Assembly: GCA_964508655.1 (NCBI GenBank)
Contig: CAZDUO010000005.1
Span: 35,311 to 99,310 of the forward strand
DNA: 64,000 bases
Direction of reading: 5' to 3'
Source: VBAS01 sp964508655
Lineage (GTDB): Bacteria; Bacteroidota; Bacteroidia; Chitinophagales; Chitinophagaceae
Positions 1 through 9,697 of the stretch are shown one piece after another. Position numbers and translations under genes: made by a program. Below the pieces are notes generated by a model. That model saw only the letters and a list, made by a program, of their open reading frames with translations. It was not told the origin of the DNA and ran no database searches. The stretch's first letter is position 1. Each line of letters begins with the position of its first letter.

Positions 1-713
1 TGCAGCGTCAGTTCCATTTGCGGCAGCGGTGATGGCACGAGCATCCAGTCGGCAATGTCCACTGTGCCTTTGGGTGTGGCGCCGCGCCAACCGATTCTCG
101 TTGCATGGGGCCAGGCACTGTCGTCAAATTCTTTTTTCATCCAGCCCTGCGGCATCAATTTCATGTCAACCAGCTCGCCGGGGCCGGCCACATAGTAAGT
201 ATTGTATCCGATGCCGGTGAGTGGCGAATAGGCCGGATTCTTAAAAACCTTCCAGCTTTGATTTGTATTGATGATTTCTTCGTTGGCTGTATTGCCCTGC
301 AATAAAAAACCTGTGCGGTTTGAAATCTGTCCTTCGGGCCGGTATTCGCCTTCATTCCATACCACAGCCGCTACAATATTTTCTCCCTGTATAAAATGAG
401 GGGCTATATTCACCGTTTCAAAATTCCAGTAATTCAAATCGCTCCTGGCCGGGCCCAGCGAAACCAGCTTTTCATTTACCAGCAAAGCATAGCGGTTGTC
501 GGCCGAAACATGCACAATAAAGGAAGCCGGTTTTTCTGCCAAAGAAATTTTTTTTCTGAAATAATATACCCCGTAACCTTTTGCCGGCGCATCGGGCGCA
601 GTAATCCAGTAAGCTGACCAATGCCTGCTGAGCAAGGAAGGATTGATGGTTTGTGAAAAGACATATCCCGGGCAGAATATTAAAATTGCCAGGTTCATTA
701 TACTTTTCTTCAT
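1..713 (-). CDS. GH78 alpha-L-rhamnosidase-type protein, N-terminal part (cut by window edge)
   Basis: Reading the minus strand from the ATG at 713-711 gives an open frame that runs off the left edge (about 237 codons seen). The protein begins with a signal peptide (MKKSIMNLAILIFCPGYVFSQ) and continues with the pattern of the N-terminal carbohydrate-binding beta-sandwich of family 78 rhamnosidases: HWSAYWITAP near residue 32, FRKKISL, VSADNRYALLVN, then GENIVAAVVWNEG. The catalytic (alpha/alpha)6 barrel lies beyond the edge, so activity cannot be judged. It follows a complete GH78 gene by 73 bp on the same strand and is probably the last visible gene of the symporter-uxuA-GH78 transcript. The GH78 call rests on N-terminal domain likeness only; another exported glycosidase with the same accessory domain is possible. 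Confidence 0.72.
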   Translation of the reverse strand, partial: MKKSIMNLAILIFCPGYVFSQTINPSLLSRHWSAYWITAPDAPAKGYGVYYFRKKISLAEKPASFIVHVSADNRYALLVNEKLVSLGPARSDLNYWNFETVNIAPHFIQGENIVAAVVWNEGEYRPEGQISNRTGFLLQGNTANEEIINTNQSWKVFKNPAYSPLTGIGYNTYYVAGPGELVDMKLMPQGWMKKEFDDSAWPHATRIGWRGATPKGTVDIADWMLVPSPLPQMELTL

Positions 714-786
714 GATAAAACGCTCCGGTGTGTTTTTTTTACTCAACAGGTATTTTACTGCTTTCGTACAGTAACCCTATAAGGTT

Positions 787-3489
787 TTATTTTGAAACTT
801 CAAACTTGTATTTGCCTGAACCAAGTTTTAAAATCACATTCCCGTTTTCTGCTGCGGCAAGCTGTATGTCTTTTGATGAAGAAACCGGCATCCCGCTTTC
901 TTTAATCTTTTCTGCTCCTGCAGCAGGCACATACACGGTTGCTGTTGTATTGGCAGGAATTTCCACGTCTATTAAGATTTTATCTCCTTCCAGCTTCCAG
1001 CCACTGATAATTTTGCCATAATAAGTTTGAAGAGTGGCGGCAGCATGTGTGAGCCCGCCGCCAATATGTGGTTTTATCCTGATATGCTTATAACCCGGGG
1101 CATCCTCATACGTATCCAGCCCTGCCATCACCCGGTACATCCAGTCGCCGATGGCGCCATAAGCATAATGATTGAATGAATTCATCGTAGGTGTCTGGAA
1201 GCTGCTGTCGGGTTTTATACCATCCCAACGTTCCCAGATGGTAGTGGCGCCCATCTTTACCGGGTACAACCACGAGGGGTATGTTTCCTGCATTAATAAC
1301 TGGTAAGCGATATCCGTTTTTCCAAAGCGGCTGAGCACATGACATAAATACGGCGTGCCGAGAAAACCGGTGGTAAGATGATTATTGTAGCTCCTGATAT
1401 TCTGCACCAGTTTTTCCACGGCCTGCTCACGCAGGTTTTCAGGCAGCATGTCAAAATTCAATGCAAGCACATAAGCCGTTTGTGTGCCTGACACCAGGCG
1501 GCCATTGGGCGTCAGGTATTCTTTTACAAAAGCCTCTTTGATATTTTTTAATAGTTCGGTGTACCTGTCAGCATCATCTTTTTTGCCAAGAATATTTGCC
1601 GCATGAATCATGATTTGAACGGAGTTGGCAAAAAAACATTGGGCAATCATGTATTTATCAGTCACTGCAGAGCGACCGTCGCGGTCGTCATCCGGATCAT
1701 AAAACAACCAATCGCCAAAATGAAAGCCGGTATTCCACAAATAATTCTTGCTGGCCTTCTCCATATAGCCCACCCATGCCTGCATGCTGTTGTACTGGTT
1801 TTCCAAAATTTTTTTATCGCCATAAGCCAGGTACATATTCCAGGGAATAATAGTAGCAGCGTCGGCCCAGCCGGTAGCGCCGCCTGCCATCGGGCCAAGC
1901 ACATTTGGAATGACAAAAGGCACACTGCCATTGGGTTGCTGATCGGCTTCCACATCACGCAGCCATTTGGCAAAAAAATTATTGACGCCAAAATTGAAAG
2001 CTGCTGTTCTTGAAAAGGCCTGTGCATCGCCGGTCCAGCCGAGGCGCTCATCCCGCTGCGGGCAATCGGTGGGCACATCGAGAAAATTTCCACGCTGCCC
2101 CCACTGAATATTCTGCTGTAATTGATTGAGCAATGCATGAGAAGATGTAAACGTGCCGGTCGGCTTCATATCCGAATACAGAGCCACTGCCGTAAAATTT
2201 TCCGGGATGATTTCATCCACTCCTTCTATCATGATGTAGCGGAAGCCATAAAAAGTAAAATGCGGTTCAAATGTTTCATCGCTTTTACCGGATAAAATAT
2301 AAGTAGCTGTTGCTTTGGCCACACGGAGGTTATCGGTATAAAAATTTCCCTCTTTGTCCAGCACTTCGGCATGATAAATTTTAACAGTATCGCCTGCATT
2401 GCCTTTCGCTTTTACCAGTACCCAGCCCACAAGATTCTGCCCGAAGTCAATCACCTTTTCTCCTCTGGGAGTTGTAATAACTTTCACCGGTTTGAAACGC
2501 TCCTGTTTTTTTACGGGTTCATTGTATGTGGCCAGTAAATTATCAAAAGCATGGCCGGCGGTTTTCACATCGCTCCACCCGGCATCATTGTAGCCGGCTG
2601 TTGACCAGCCGGTTTTTTCTTCCCTTGCATCAATGGTTTCGCCGTGATAAATTTCTGCATAGCGGATAGCGCCTGTGGATGATTTCCATGTCTCATCCGA
2701 TACAATGGAAGCGGTAGTCCCATCTGAGTAGGTAATATCGAGCTGAAACAATATGGCGAGTTTTTTTCCATACACATTTTTATTGCCGCTCCAGGCAAGA
2801 AAGCCGCGGTACCATCCGTTGCCAGCCATTACTCCTATCGCATTATTGCCGCTGCTTAGCAGCCCGGTAACATCATACACCTGGTACTGCAGCCGCTTGT
2901 TGTAGCTGGTCCAGCCGGGGGTGAGGTAATAATCACCCACCCGTTGGCCATTTATCTGTGCTTCGTACATGCCGTGAGCGGTGATGTACGCTGTGGCGGA
3001 AACAATCTTTTTACTGACGGAAAAATTTTTTCTGAAATACTGTGCCGGCCGGTTGATGGAGTCTTCGGTAAAGCCTGCTTCAATCCATTTTGCTTTCCAG
3101 GCTGATTTATCAAAAAATGCAGTTTGAAAAAATGCCGGTTCACTCCATGGCGATGCTTTGCCGTCATTGTCCCACACACGTACCTGCCATGTATATTTTT
3201 TGCCTGATTGCAATGCGGCGCCTCCATAAGGCACCTGTACCGATTGGTCGCTCATTATCTTCCCGCTTTTCCACACAGTAGTTTTCCCGGAGCGGATATT
3301 TATTTCATACGATGTTTGCAACACATTCCGGCGGTCGCTTACAAGTTGCCAGCTGAACCGCGGCTGCTGCACATCAATGCCAACTGGGTTTTCGAGATTT
3401 TCGCAAAGCAAGTTATCAACTTTCACCTGGGCATTGAGGGAAATTTCAAATACAAGCTGGCATATAACGGCAAGTACAATTTTTTTCAT
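787..3489 (-). CDS. GH78 alpha-L-rhamnosidase
   Basis: An exported enzyme of 900 residues that should release terminal alpha-L-rhamnose. The start at 3489 is chosen because it gives a clean signal peptide (MKKIVLAVICQLVFEISLNAQ); the longer open frame back to 3672 would overlap the end of uxuA. Domain order is an Fn3-like N-terminus, the rhamnosidase N domain, a concanavalin-like domain, the six-hairpin catalytic domain and a C-terminal beta-sandwich. The family acid cluster is present as DCPQRDERLGWTGDAQ, with Asp475, Glu481 and Asp488. The second conserved Glu is Glu753 in IWERWDG. Length is normal for the family. It lies 157 bp downstream of uxuA and 73 bp upstream of a second GH78 gene, which suggests that rhamnose-bearing hemicellulose or pectin chains are a side target of the locus. 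Confidence 0.93.
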   Translation of the reverse strand: MKKIVLAVICQLVFEISLNAQVKVDNLLCENLENPVGIDVQQPRFSWQLVSDRRNVLQTSYEINIRSGKTTVWKSGKIMSDQSVQVPYGGAALQSGKKYTWQVRVWDNDGKASPWSEPAFFQTAFFDKSAWKAKWIEAGFTEDSINRPAQYFRKNFSVSKKIVSATAYITAHGMYEAQINGQRVGDYYLTPGWTSYNKRLQYQVYDVTGLLSSGNNAIGVMAGNGWYRGFLAWSGNKNVYGKKLAILFQLDITYSDGTTASIVSDETWKSSTGAIRYAEIYHGETIDAREEKTGWSTAGYNDAGWSDVKTAGHAFDNLLATYNEPVKKQERFKPVKVITTPRGEKVIDFGQNLVGWVLVKAKGNAGDTVKIYHAEVLDKEGNFYTDNLRVAKATATYILSGKSDETFEPHFTFYGFRYIMIEGVDEIIPENFTAVALYSDMKPTGTFTSSHALLNQLQQNIQWGQRGNFLDVPTDCPQRDERLGWTGDAQAFSRTAAFNFGVNNFFAKWLRDVEADQQPNGSVPFVIPNVLGPMAGGATGWADAATIIPWNMYLAYGDKKILENQYNSMQAWVGYMEKASKNYLWNTGFHFGDWLFYDPDDDRDGRSAVTDKYMIAQCFFANSVQIMIHAANILGKKDDADRYTELLKNIKEAFVKEYLTPNGRLVSGTQTAYVLALNFDMLPENLREQAVEKLVQNIRSYNNHLTTGFLGTPYLCHVLSRFGKTDIAYQLLMQETYPSWLYPVKMGATTIWERWDGIKPDSSFQTPTMNSFNHYAYGAIGDWMYRVMAGLDTYEDAPGYKHIRIKPHIGGGLTHAAATLQTYYGKIISGWKLEGDKILIDVEIPANTTATVYVPAAGAEKIKESGMPVSSSKDIQLAAAENGNVILKLGSGKYKFEVSK

Positions 3490-3646
3490 CGCAGAAATTT
3501 TAAACAGATAAGTTAGGAAATCTTCCGTAAAGTTATGGGCCGGTACAGGATAACTGTCATGCAGCATCCTGCCACCTGCTTGTTTTTCTGTATGGTTAAA
3601 AAAACCATTTCCTTCCGGTTTTATCAAAATAAAATTTTTGCGTGCT

Positions 3647-4819
3647 TCAGCTAAGTGAAAGACATTTTGCAATACCCAGTTCCATCCCTCTTATTTCAGC
3701 CAGGCCCCTTAACCGGCCGATGGCTGAATAACCAGGATAGGTTTTCTTTTTCAGGTCATCCAGCATCTGGTGGCCGTGATCAGGCCGCATGGGAATGGAA
3801 ACTTTTCTGCGCTGCATTATCAGTAATACTTCTTTGATGACAGCATACATGTCGGTGTCGCCGTCGAGATGGTCGGCTTCAAAAAAATTTCCTTCGGCAT
3901 CACGCTTTGTATTGCGCAAATGAAGAAAGTGAATATGATCGCCAAAACGCCTGACCATTTTTGGCAAATTGTTATCGGGTCTTACGCCGTATGAACCTGT
4001 ACAAAAACATAAACCATTTGCTGGTGAAGGCGCAGCATCCAGCAAATCGGCGGCATCCTGCTCCGTGCTTACAATCCGGGGCAATCCTAAAACAGGATAC
4101 GGCGGATCGTCGGGATGAATGGCCATTTGCAAACCATTTTTTTCTGCCACCGGCACTACCTGCTGCAGAAAATAAAAAAGATGCTGCTTGAGTTTAACCG
4201 CATCAATATGACTGTACGTTTTAAGAGCTTCCAGAATTTGCTCCACGGTAAATTGCTCTTTACTGCCGGGCAAACCAAGCAATGTATTGCGGAAAAGGGT
4301 TTCAATTTCTTCCGACGTCATTGTTTGCAGTCGCTCTTCCGCTTTCTTTATTTCTTCTTTCGAATAATCTTTTTCCGCACCCGGCCTTTTCAGCAGAAAT
4401 AAATCAAAGGCGATAAATGCAGCCCGTTCAAAACGCAAGGCCTTGCTGCCGTCGGGCATGGTGTAAGAAATATCCGTCCGCATCCAGTCGAGGATGGGCA
4501 TGAAATTATAGGTGACCACTTTCAGCCCGCATTGGGCCACATGGCGCAGGCTCTGCTTATAGTTTTCAATGTGCTGTTTGTAATGGCCGGTTTGCTTTTT
4601 GATATCTTCACTCACCGGCAGGCTTTCAATCACCGTCCATGTCATGCCGGCGGCTTCCACCTGTTCTTTTCTTTTAATGATTTCATCCACCGGCCACACT
4701 TCGCCTACGGGAATATAATGAAGCGCCGTAACCACTCCTGCGCAACCGGCCTGTCGGATATCCGATAAACTCACCGGGTCATCAGGCCCGTACCAGCGCA
4801 TGGTTTGGTGCATCAGCAT
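3647..4819 (-). CDS. uxuA: Mannonate dehydratase UxuA
   Basis: Cytoplasmic enzyme converting D-mannonate to 2-keto-3-deoxy-D-gluconate in the hexuronate pathway, which handles the glucuronate freed by the alpha-glucuronidases in this window. The 390-residue protein shows the family opening RWYGPDDPVSL, followed by GVVTALHYIPVGEVW, ESLPVSEDIK, TYNFMPILDWMRTD, the metal-site region LCFCTGSYGVRPDNNL, HFLHLRNTK and RPDHGHQM near the C-terminus. Length matches E. coli UxuA (about 394). The start could also be the third codon at 4813, which gives MHQTMRWYG, closer to the usual N-terminus. It lies 67 bp after a sodium symporter gene and before two GH78 genes on the same strand. Glucuronate isomerase, KDG kinase and KDPG aldolase are not in the window. 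Confidence 0.96.
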   Translation of the reverse strand: MLMHQTMRWYGPDDPVSLSDIRQAGCAGVVTALHYIPVGEVWPVDEIIKRKEQVEAAGMTWTVIESLPVSEDIKKQTGHYKQHIENYKQSLRHVAQCGLKVVTYNFMPILDWMRTDISYTMPDGSKALRFERAAFIAFDLFLLKRPGAEKDYSKEEIKKAEERLQTMTSEEIETLFRNTLLGLPGSKEQFTVEQILEALKTYSHIDAVKLKQHLFYFLQQVVPVAEKNGLQMAIHPDDPPYPVLGLPRIVSTEQDAADLLDAAPSPANGLCFCTGSYGVRPDNNLPKMVRRFGDHIHFLHLRNTKRDAEGNFFEADHLDGDTDMYAVIKEVLLIMQRRKVSIPMRPDHGHQMLDDLKKKTYPGYSAIGRLRGLAEIRGMELGIAKCLSLS

Positions 4820-4886
4820 AGTAATTCTTAAGATTATTGATTATTCATTCAGTTCGAATTTCCGGCATCAGACTTCCGAAATCAAA

Positions 4887-6641
4887 CTATCCCCTGAAAT
4901 ACAAATACGCTGCCAGTATCAAAGCCAGCACGAGTGCAGACAGCAATACTTCTTTGGCGCCCCAGCTTGCTTTGTTGATTTTCCTGTCTTCATCAGATAA
5001 AGTAGAAAAGGTGAGGCCACTGATTTTTGCATAATCAGGCTTTTTACCTGCATAGCTCACCATGATGAAAACAATAATACAGACAATTGTTATCAGCAGA
5101 CTATAATACTGGAAAAAGATATTGTTTACAATCCACAAAAAAGAACCTTCACTGTAAGAAAAGCCGCCAATCAGTTTTACCGGCGTGTCAACAATGAGGC
5201 GGAACAGGCCCATTGCTATGCCGGTTATTAGTGTGGCAATACATCCGGCAGCATTCATCCGTTTCATAAAAATGCCGAAGAAGAAAACAACAAAGATGGG
5301 CGGCGCCAGGTAAGCCTGAACACCCTGCAGGTAATCGTACAATCCTTTTCCGCCCTGAATTACCGGTATCCATGCAAGTCCTATCAGCACCATCACACCA
5401 GTAGCCACTCTGCCAATCCACACCAGCTTGTGTTGCGAAGCATTGGGCCGGAAGCGGGAATAAAAATCCATAGTGAACAAAGTGGATGAGGCGTTGAACA
5501 CTCCCGCCAGTGAACTCATAAGCGCTGCCAGCAAACCGGCCACCACGATACCTCTTACACCAACCGGCAACACATTTATCACCAATAGAGGAAATGCCTG
5601 CTGTGCATTATCTCTTATCACATTTCCCTGTGCATCGATCAAAGCAGTTTGTAATGCGGTTACCTGGCCGCTTTTTGCCAGCGCAAAACATATAATGCCG
5701 GGAATAATAAAAATGAATACAGGCAATAATTTTAAAAAAGCGGCAAAAATGGAACCGCGTCTTGCTTCCTTTACCGAAGGAGCACCCAGAGTTCGCTGCA
5801 CTATATACTGGTCGGTGCACCAGTACCAAAGCCCGATGATGGGCGCACAAAAAAGCATGCCCACCCAGGGATAATTATCATTAAAATACCAGGCGGCACG
5901 CCCGGCTTCTTTCACCGGCGCCCAGGTGCCTTCGGTACCGGCGGGTACGATGGGTTTCCAGAGATTGAACATCTCGCTGCCGGTAATTTCTTTCAGTTCA
6001 CTCCAGCCGCCCAGCGCTTTTAATCCATAATAAGTAACGAGGAAGGAACCCAAAATCAAAACGATAGTTTGAATGGCTTCGGTGTAAGCCACCGCCCTCA
6101 GCCCACCGATGATAGTATAGATGCCGGTAAGCACTATAACAAGAATGGAACCTATCCAGAAACTGTTTAATCCCCAAAAATTCACATCGGGCAGCAATAC
6201 GCTGAAAACAATTCCACCGGCAAAAATGCCGACAGCAATTTTGGTAAGGATATAAGCGATGAGTGAAATAACCGAAAGAATGGTGCGTGCCTTTGGTGAA
6301 AATCTTTTTTCAAGAAATTCAGGCATGGTAAATACTTTAGAACGCATATAGAAAGGCACCATCACCCAGGCCAGCACCAAAAGACACCAGGCATGCAATT
6401 CATAATGTGCCAGCGCCACACCATCGGTAGCGCCGGAGCCGGCCAGGCCTACAAGATGTTCCGAACCAATATTGGAAGCAAAGATGGAAGCGCCGATAAT
6501 GAACCAGCCGAGGTGACGCCCGGCAAGAAAATAATCTTCCGCCGAATCTTTTTTCTTTTTTAATGCCCACCAGGAGATGCCGGCAATAACGGCAAAATAC
6601 AGGACGACTACAAGCCAGTCCCAGCCTGTAATAAAATTCAT
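4887..6641 (-). CDS. Sodium/solute symporter (SSS/SGLT family)
   Basis: A 584-residue inner-membrane transporter with about 13-14 hydrophobic segments. It starts with a membrane helix (WLVVVLYFAVIAGISWWAL) and the family pattern DYFLAGRHLGWFIIGASIFASNIGSEHLVGLAGSG, where the SNIGSEH stretch belongs to the sodium and substrate site of SGLT-like carriers. YTIIGGLRAVAYTEAIQ is also typical of the family. Substrate cannot be read from sequence. The gene is followed on the same strand by mannonate dehydratase and GH78 genes, so uptake of a hexuronate or a released sugar such as xylose or rhamnose is the reasonable inference. A hairpin terminator candidate lies just upstream of it, after xylA, so it may start its own transcript. 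Confidence 0.93.
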   Translation of the reverse strand: MNFITGWDWLVVVLYFAVIAGISWWALKKKKDSAEDYFLAGRHLGWFIIGASIFASNIGSEHLVGLAGSGATDGVALAHYELHAWCLLVLAWVMVPFYMRSKVFTMPEFLEKRFSPKARTILSVISLIAYILTKIAVGIFAGGIVFSVLLPDVNFWGLNSFWIGSILVIVLTGIYTIIGGLRAVAYTEAIQTIVLILGSFLVTYYGLKALGGWSELKEITGSEMFNLWKPIVPAGTEGTWAPVKEAGRAAWYFNDNYPWVGMLFCAPIIGLWYWCTDQYIVQRTLGAPSVKEARRGSIFAAFLKLLPVFIFIIPGIICFALAKSGQVTALQTALIDAQGNVIRDNAQQAFPLLVINVLPVGVRGIVVAGLLAALMSSLAGVFNASSTLFTMDFYSRFRPNASQHKLVWIGRVATGVMVLIGLAWIPVIQGGKGLYDYLQGVQAYLAPPIFVVFFFGIFMKRMNAAGCIATLITGIAMGLFRLIVDTPVKLIGGFSYSEGSFLWIVNNIFFQYYSLLITIVCIIVFIMVSYAGKKPDYAKISGLTFSTLSDEDRKINKASWGAKEVLLSALVLALILAAYLYFRG

Positions 6642-6688
6642 AAGCGTTGATTTTATTTTTAGTGAAACTCAAAAGCCAGACGTAAAAC

Positions 6689-6735
6689 AAAAGCCCGGAA
6701 GTTTCACCTTTCAACCTTCTTCGCCAGGGCTTTTG
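6689..6735 (-). terminator. Probable terminator after xylA
   Basis: Arms AAAAGCCC (6689-6696) and GGGCTTTT (6727-6734) are perfect inverted repeats around a loop of about 30 nt. On the minus strand the stem is followed by TTTTGTTTTAC. It sits 31 bp beyond the xylA stop codon and 48 bp before the symporter start. The long loop lowers confidence. Confidence 0.5.
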
Positions 6736-6765
6736 AAGGCAAACATATCACGACTCACGATATAA

Positions 6766-8094
6766 TCAAATATACCTGTTGATAATATTCTCCAGCCACT
6801 CCTGCCGGCCGCTGCGCATGACCGGTTCGCCGTTTTCAATGGCGTAAGTTCTCAGGTCTTCCAGTGACAACTTTCCTTCTTCAAATTCTTTTCCTTTGCC
6901 GCTGTCGAATGTAGCATATCTTTCTTTTCTGAACTTCCGGTAATCAGATTTATTTAAAATATTGTCGGCAACAATCAATGCTCTTGCAAAAGCATCCATG
7001 CCGCCGATATGGGCATGAAAGAGGTCTTCGACATTAGTGGAGTTGCGGCGCACCTTAGCATCGAAGTTGATACCGCCTCCCTTAAAGCCACCTGCTTCTG
7101 TTATCACCAGCATGGCTTCCACCAGCTCATTAATGTTATTGGGAAACTGGTCGGTGTCCCAGCCGTTCTGGTAATCGCCACGATTGGCATCCATGCTGCC
7201 CAGCAGGCCGGCATCGGCGGCACATTGCAGTTCGTGAGTAAAAGAATGCCCCGCCAGCGTGGCATGATTCACTTCTACGTTCAGTTTGAAATCATTCAGC
7301 AAATCGTACTGGCGCAGAAAACCGATGACGGTTTCCACATCATAATCATACTGGTGCTTGCTCGGCTCACAAGGCTTGGGCTCAATGAAGAATGTTCCTT
7401 TAAATCCGTTTCTTCTTGCATAGTCTTTTGCCGCATGTAAAAATTTTGCAAGGTGTTCTTTTTCCCGTTTCATGTCTGTGTTCAGCAAACTCATATAACC
7501 TTCTCTCCCGCCCCAGAACACATAATTTTCGCCACCGAGTGCAATAGTGGCATCCAGCGCAGCCTTTACCTGGGCCGCTGCATGAGTGAGTACATGAAAA
7601 TCGGGATTGGTAGCGGCCCCGTTCATATATCTTCTGTTGGAAAAAAGATTGGCTGTGCCCCAGAGCAGTTTTACCCCTGTTTCTTCCTGTTTTTCTTTCA
7701 GGTAATCCGTTATGGCCTGCAGCCTCCGTTCGTTTTCCATTACATCATTGGTGTAATCCACGGCATCTACATCGTGAAAGCAGTAATAGGGTATGCCAAG
7801 TTTTGTAATAAATTCAAAAGCCGCATCGGCTTTATCTTTTGCTCTCTCTACCGGATCGCTTTTTTCATTCCAGGCAAACAGGTGCGTAGGTTCGCCAAAG
7901 GGGTCGGCGCCGCTGCCGCAGAAGCTGTGCCAGTAGGCGCAGGCAAACCGCAGCCAGTCTTTCATGGTTTTGCCGGCCACTGCTTTATTTTCATCATACC
8001 AGCGGAAGGCAAGGGGGTTGTCTGTGTCTTGTCCTTCATATTTAATGGCGGGAACTTTTCGGAAAAATTCTTTTTTGAGTGTAGCGACGTTCAT
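6766..8094 (-). CDS. xylA: Xylose isomerase
   Basis: Cytoplasmic isomerase converting D-xylose to D-xylulose, the entry step for the xylose released by the xylanases in this window. The start at 8094 gives 442 residues (MNVATLKKEFF), matching the usual length of about 440; the frame is open to 8151 but the extra 19 residues do not look like family sequence. Conserved blocks are all present: CFHDVDAVD with the active-site His and Asp, WGTANLFSNRRYMNGAATNP, VFWGGREGY, FIEPKPCEPSKHQYD with metal-binding Glu, NHATLAGHSFTHEL, DANRGD and GGINFDAKVRR. It is flanked by hairpin terminators on both sides (8150-8177 and 6689-6735), so it is probably transcribed alone. No xylulokinase gene was found in the window. 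Confidence 0.97.
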   Translation of the reverse strand: MNVATLKKEFFRKVPAIKYEGQDTDNPLAFRWYDENKAVAGKTMKDWLRFACAYWHSFCGSGADPFGEPTHLFAWNEKSDPVERAKDKADAAFEFITKLGIPYYCFHDVDAVDYTNDVMENERRLQAITDYLKEKQEETGVKLLWGTANLFSNRRYMNGAATNPDFHVLTHAAAQVKAALDATIALGGENYVFWGGREGYMSLLNTDMKREKEHLAKFLHAAKDYARRNGFKGTFFIEPKPCEPSKHQYDYDVETVIGFLRQYDLLNDFKLNVEVNHATLAGHSFTHELQCAADAGLLGSMDANRGDYQNGWDTDQFPNNINELVEAMLVITEAGGFKGGGINFDAKVRRNSTNVEDLFHAHIGGMDAFARALIVADNILNKSDYRKFRKERYATFDSGKGKEFEEGKLSLEDLRTYAIENGEPVMRSGRQEWLENIINRYI

Positions 8095-8149
8095 ACTGTT
8101 AAATTTAATTGAGGGGCATAAAAATAAACTTTTTTTTCCAAATGAAAAC

Positions 8150-8177
8150 AAAGGAAGGATGAAGAATCATCCCTCCT
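8150..8177 (-). terminator. Hairpin terminator, copy 1
   Basis: On the minus strand GGAGGGATGA, loop TTCT, TCATCCTTCC is followed by TTTGTTTTC. One pair is A/C on the plus strand but G-U on minus-strand RNA, so the stem is fully paired only in the minus transcript. This supports termination after the GH30 gene, 147 bp beyond its stop. Nearly identical to the copy at 9698-9725. Confidence 0.7.
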
Positions 8178-8323
8178 GATGCTTGCTTATATTATGCAAA
8201 ACGGAAAAAGTTTTTCAATGGGTTTATAAAAATTCTGTCAGTATTTTTATTTTTTCAATTATTTTCTGTGCTTGCCCTTACCTCTGTCCTGTTTAACAGG
8301 ATTATTAAATCTTTTCCTGCCTG

Positions 8324-9583
8324 TTATTGCTCAACAAAAGTGGTTATACTGTAAGGGGGCAAGGAATGAACAAAGCTGTTATAGGCAGCCGTTATTTTTG
8401 CACCTTCCAGTACATTGGAACCGGAAGCAGTAGCATAAGGTATAACCTCACTTATCGTTGCATCCTGGAATGAAATTTTCTGCTTTACCTCTGTGCCGCG
8501 AATATTGATGGCTACAACGATTTTCTTATTCCCGTTTTTATAAGCTGAAACATAAACACCCGATAAACTATTTTCTGTAGTTCCAAGGCGGATTGACCCG
8601 GGTTTGATAAACCGGGCAAAATGCGAGATGACGTATCCCCGCTTTGTTACGATTCCATCCTGCCCGATGGGTCCATAAAACCGTTTTCCATACCACCAGA
8701 TATAAGCATTGAAATTTGCTTTAGCCAGGCAATCATGAATTTCAACGGTGGTGTTCAGGCTGGCAGTGTAGGAAGTATCTGTATCCAGGTGTTCTGTCAT
8801 CCACACTTCTTTGCCTTTATTCTTTGCCAGTTGGTTTTCCACTATTCCGCTGCCATAGATGTGGCCACCTGCAATATCCAGGTTGGCTGCCGCAGCATCA
8901 TCTGCTAAAATGGTATTGACATAATTCTGATTATTATTAAATGATTCCGGGGCCATCACATTTGTATTGGTTATAAGATGCCCGTGATTCTTCAGAAAAA
9001 CCCGCATTTCATCGGCTGTCCAACTACAACTTTCATAGGTTACCTGGATGTCCGGTTCATTTTGAACTGATATGGCATATAATGCAGCCCCGTTAGCCGC
9101 CATATAGTTTGCAAAATCATTCAAATACTTTGCATAGGCTGCCCCGCTGTCGGGAATTAATGAGCCGCCGACAAGATTGTTATTGGTTTTCATGGCAGGT
9201 GGCGGGCTCCATGGCGTGGCAATCACTCTTGCTCCCCGCTGTATGGCTGCCTTTGCATAATTCAATTCGACCAATCGCCATGCATCATCGGTTGCCACTC
9301 TTATTCTAAGAATATTCAACCCTACCTGGCCATTGGCAGCGCCAAATAGCCGGTCAAACTCGTCGCTGGTCAAAGGAGTGGTGTTGGGCGGATTGAAAAC
9401 CGTAGCACAACCAAAACCCTGGATCGTTTGTTTGATGTCATTTCCTAAAACTGTTATTTCAGCTGTAACAGGCGGAATAGAAACAGGTCCGCTATTGTTG
9501 TTGTCACTTTTATTAGAACATGAAAGCAACAATAAAACCATTGCAAGTAGCTGTCCCATTTTATTCAATGACTGATTCATCAA
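8324..9583 (-). CDS. GH30 glucuronoxylanase-type lipoprotein
   Basis: A 419-residue lipoprotein predicted to cut beta-1,4-xylan next to (methyl)glucuronic acid side chains. The lipobox is LLLLSCSNK (Cys about residue 22), followed by a short Ser/Asn-rich linker. The GH30 barrel starts at IQGFGCATVF. The acid/base is Glu176 in SVQNEPD and the nucleophile is Glu264 in WMTEH. The stretch KRFYGPIGQDGIVTKRGYV matches the loop of subfamily 8 enzymes in which an Arg-x-Tyr pair contacts the glucuronate carboxylate; both residues are present here. The C-terminal beta-sandwich ends in PPYSITTFVEQ. Hairpin terminators lie on both sides, so it may be transcribed alone. Subfamily assignment is from remembered motifs and needs a tree. 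Confidence 0.88.
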   Translation of the reverse strand: MMNQSLNKMGQLLAMVLLLLSCSNKSDNNNSGPVSIPPVTAEITVLGNDIKQTIQGFGCATVFNPPNTTPLTSDEFDRLFGAANGQVGLNILRIRVATDDAWRLVELNYAKAAIQRGARVIATPWSPPPAMKTNNNLVGGSLIPDSGAAYAKYLNDFANYMAANGAALYAISVQNEPDIQVTYESCSWTADEMRVFLKNHGHLITNTNVMAPESFNNNQNYVNTILADDAAAANLDIAGGHIYGSGIVENQLAKNKGKEVWMTEHLDTDTSYTASLNTTVEIHDCLAKANFNAYIWWYGKRFYGPIGQDGIVTKRGYVISHFARFIKPGSIRLGTTENSLSGVYVSAYKNGNKKIVVAINIRGTEVKQKISFQDATISEVIPYATASGSNVLEGAKITAAYNSFVHSLPPYSITTFVEQ

Positions 9584-9697
9584 TTCATTTGGTTTTTATT
9601 TCCACAACCGCGGGTTTTAAACCATCGGCTGATGTCTATTAATTTAATAAGTTAAAATGCACAATATGGAATGAGTCTTGAAATTTAATTTTAAAAT

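Noticed and set aside
3490..3672. Upstream extension of the GH78 gene
   Set aside because: It overlaps the end of uxuA and precedes a good signal peptide at 3489.
7453..8112. Long plus-strand frame of 219 codons across xylA
   Set aside because: It is antisense to a fully conserved xylose isomerase; the frame reflects codon bias of the real gene.
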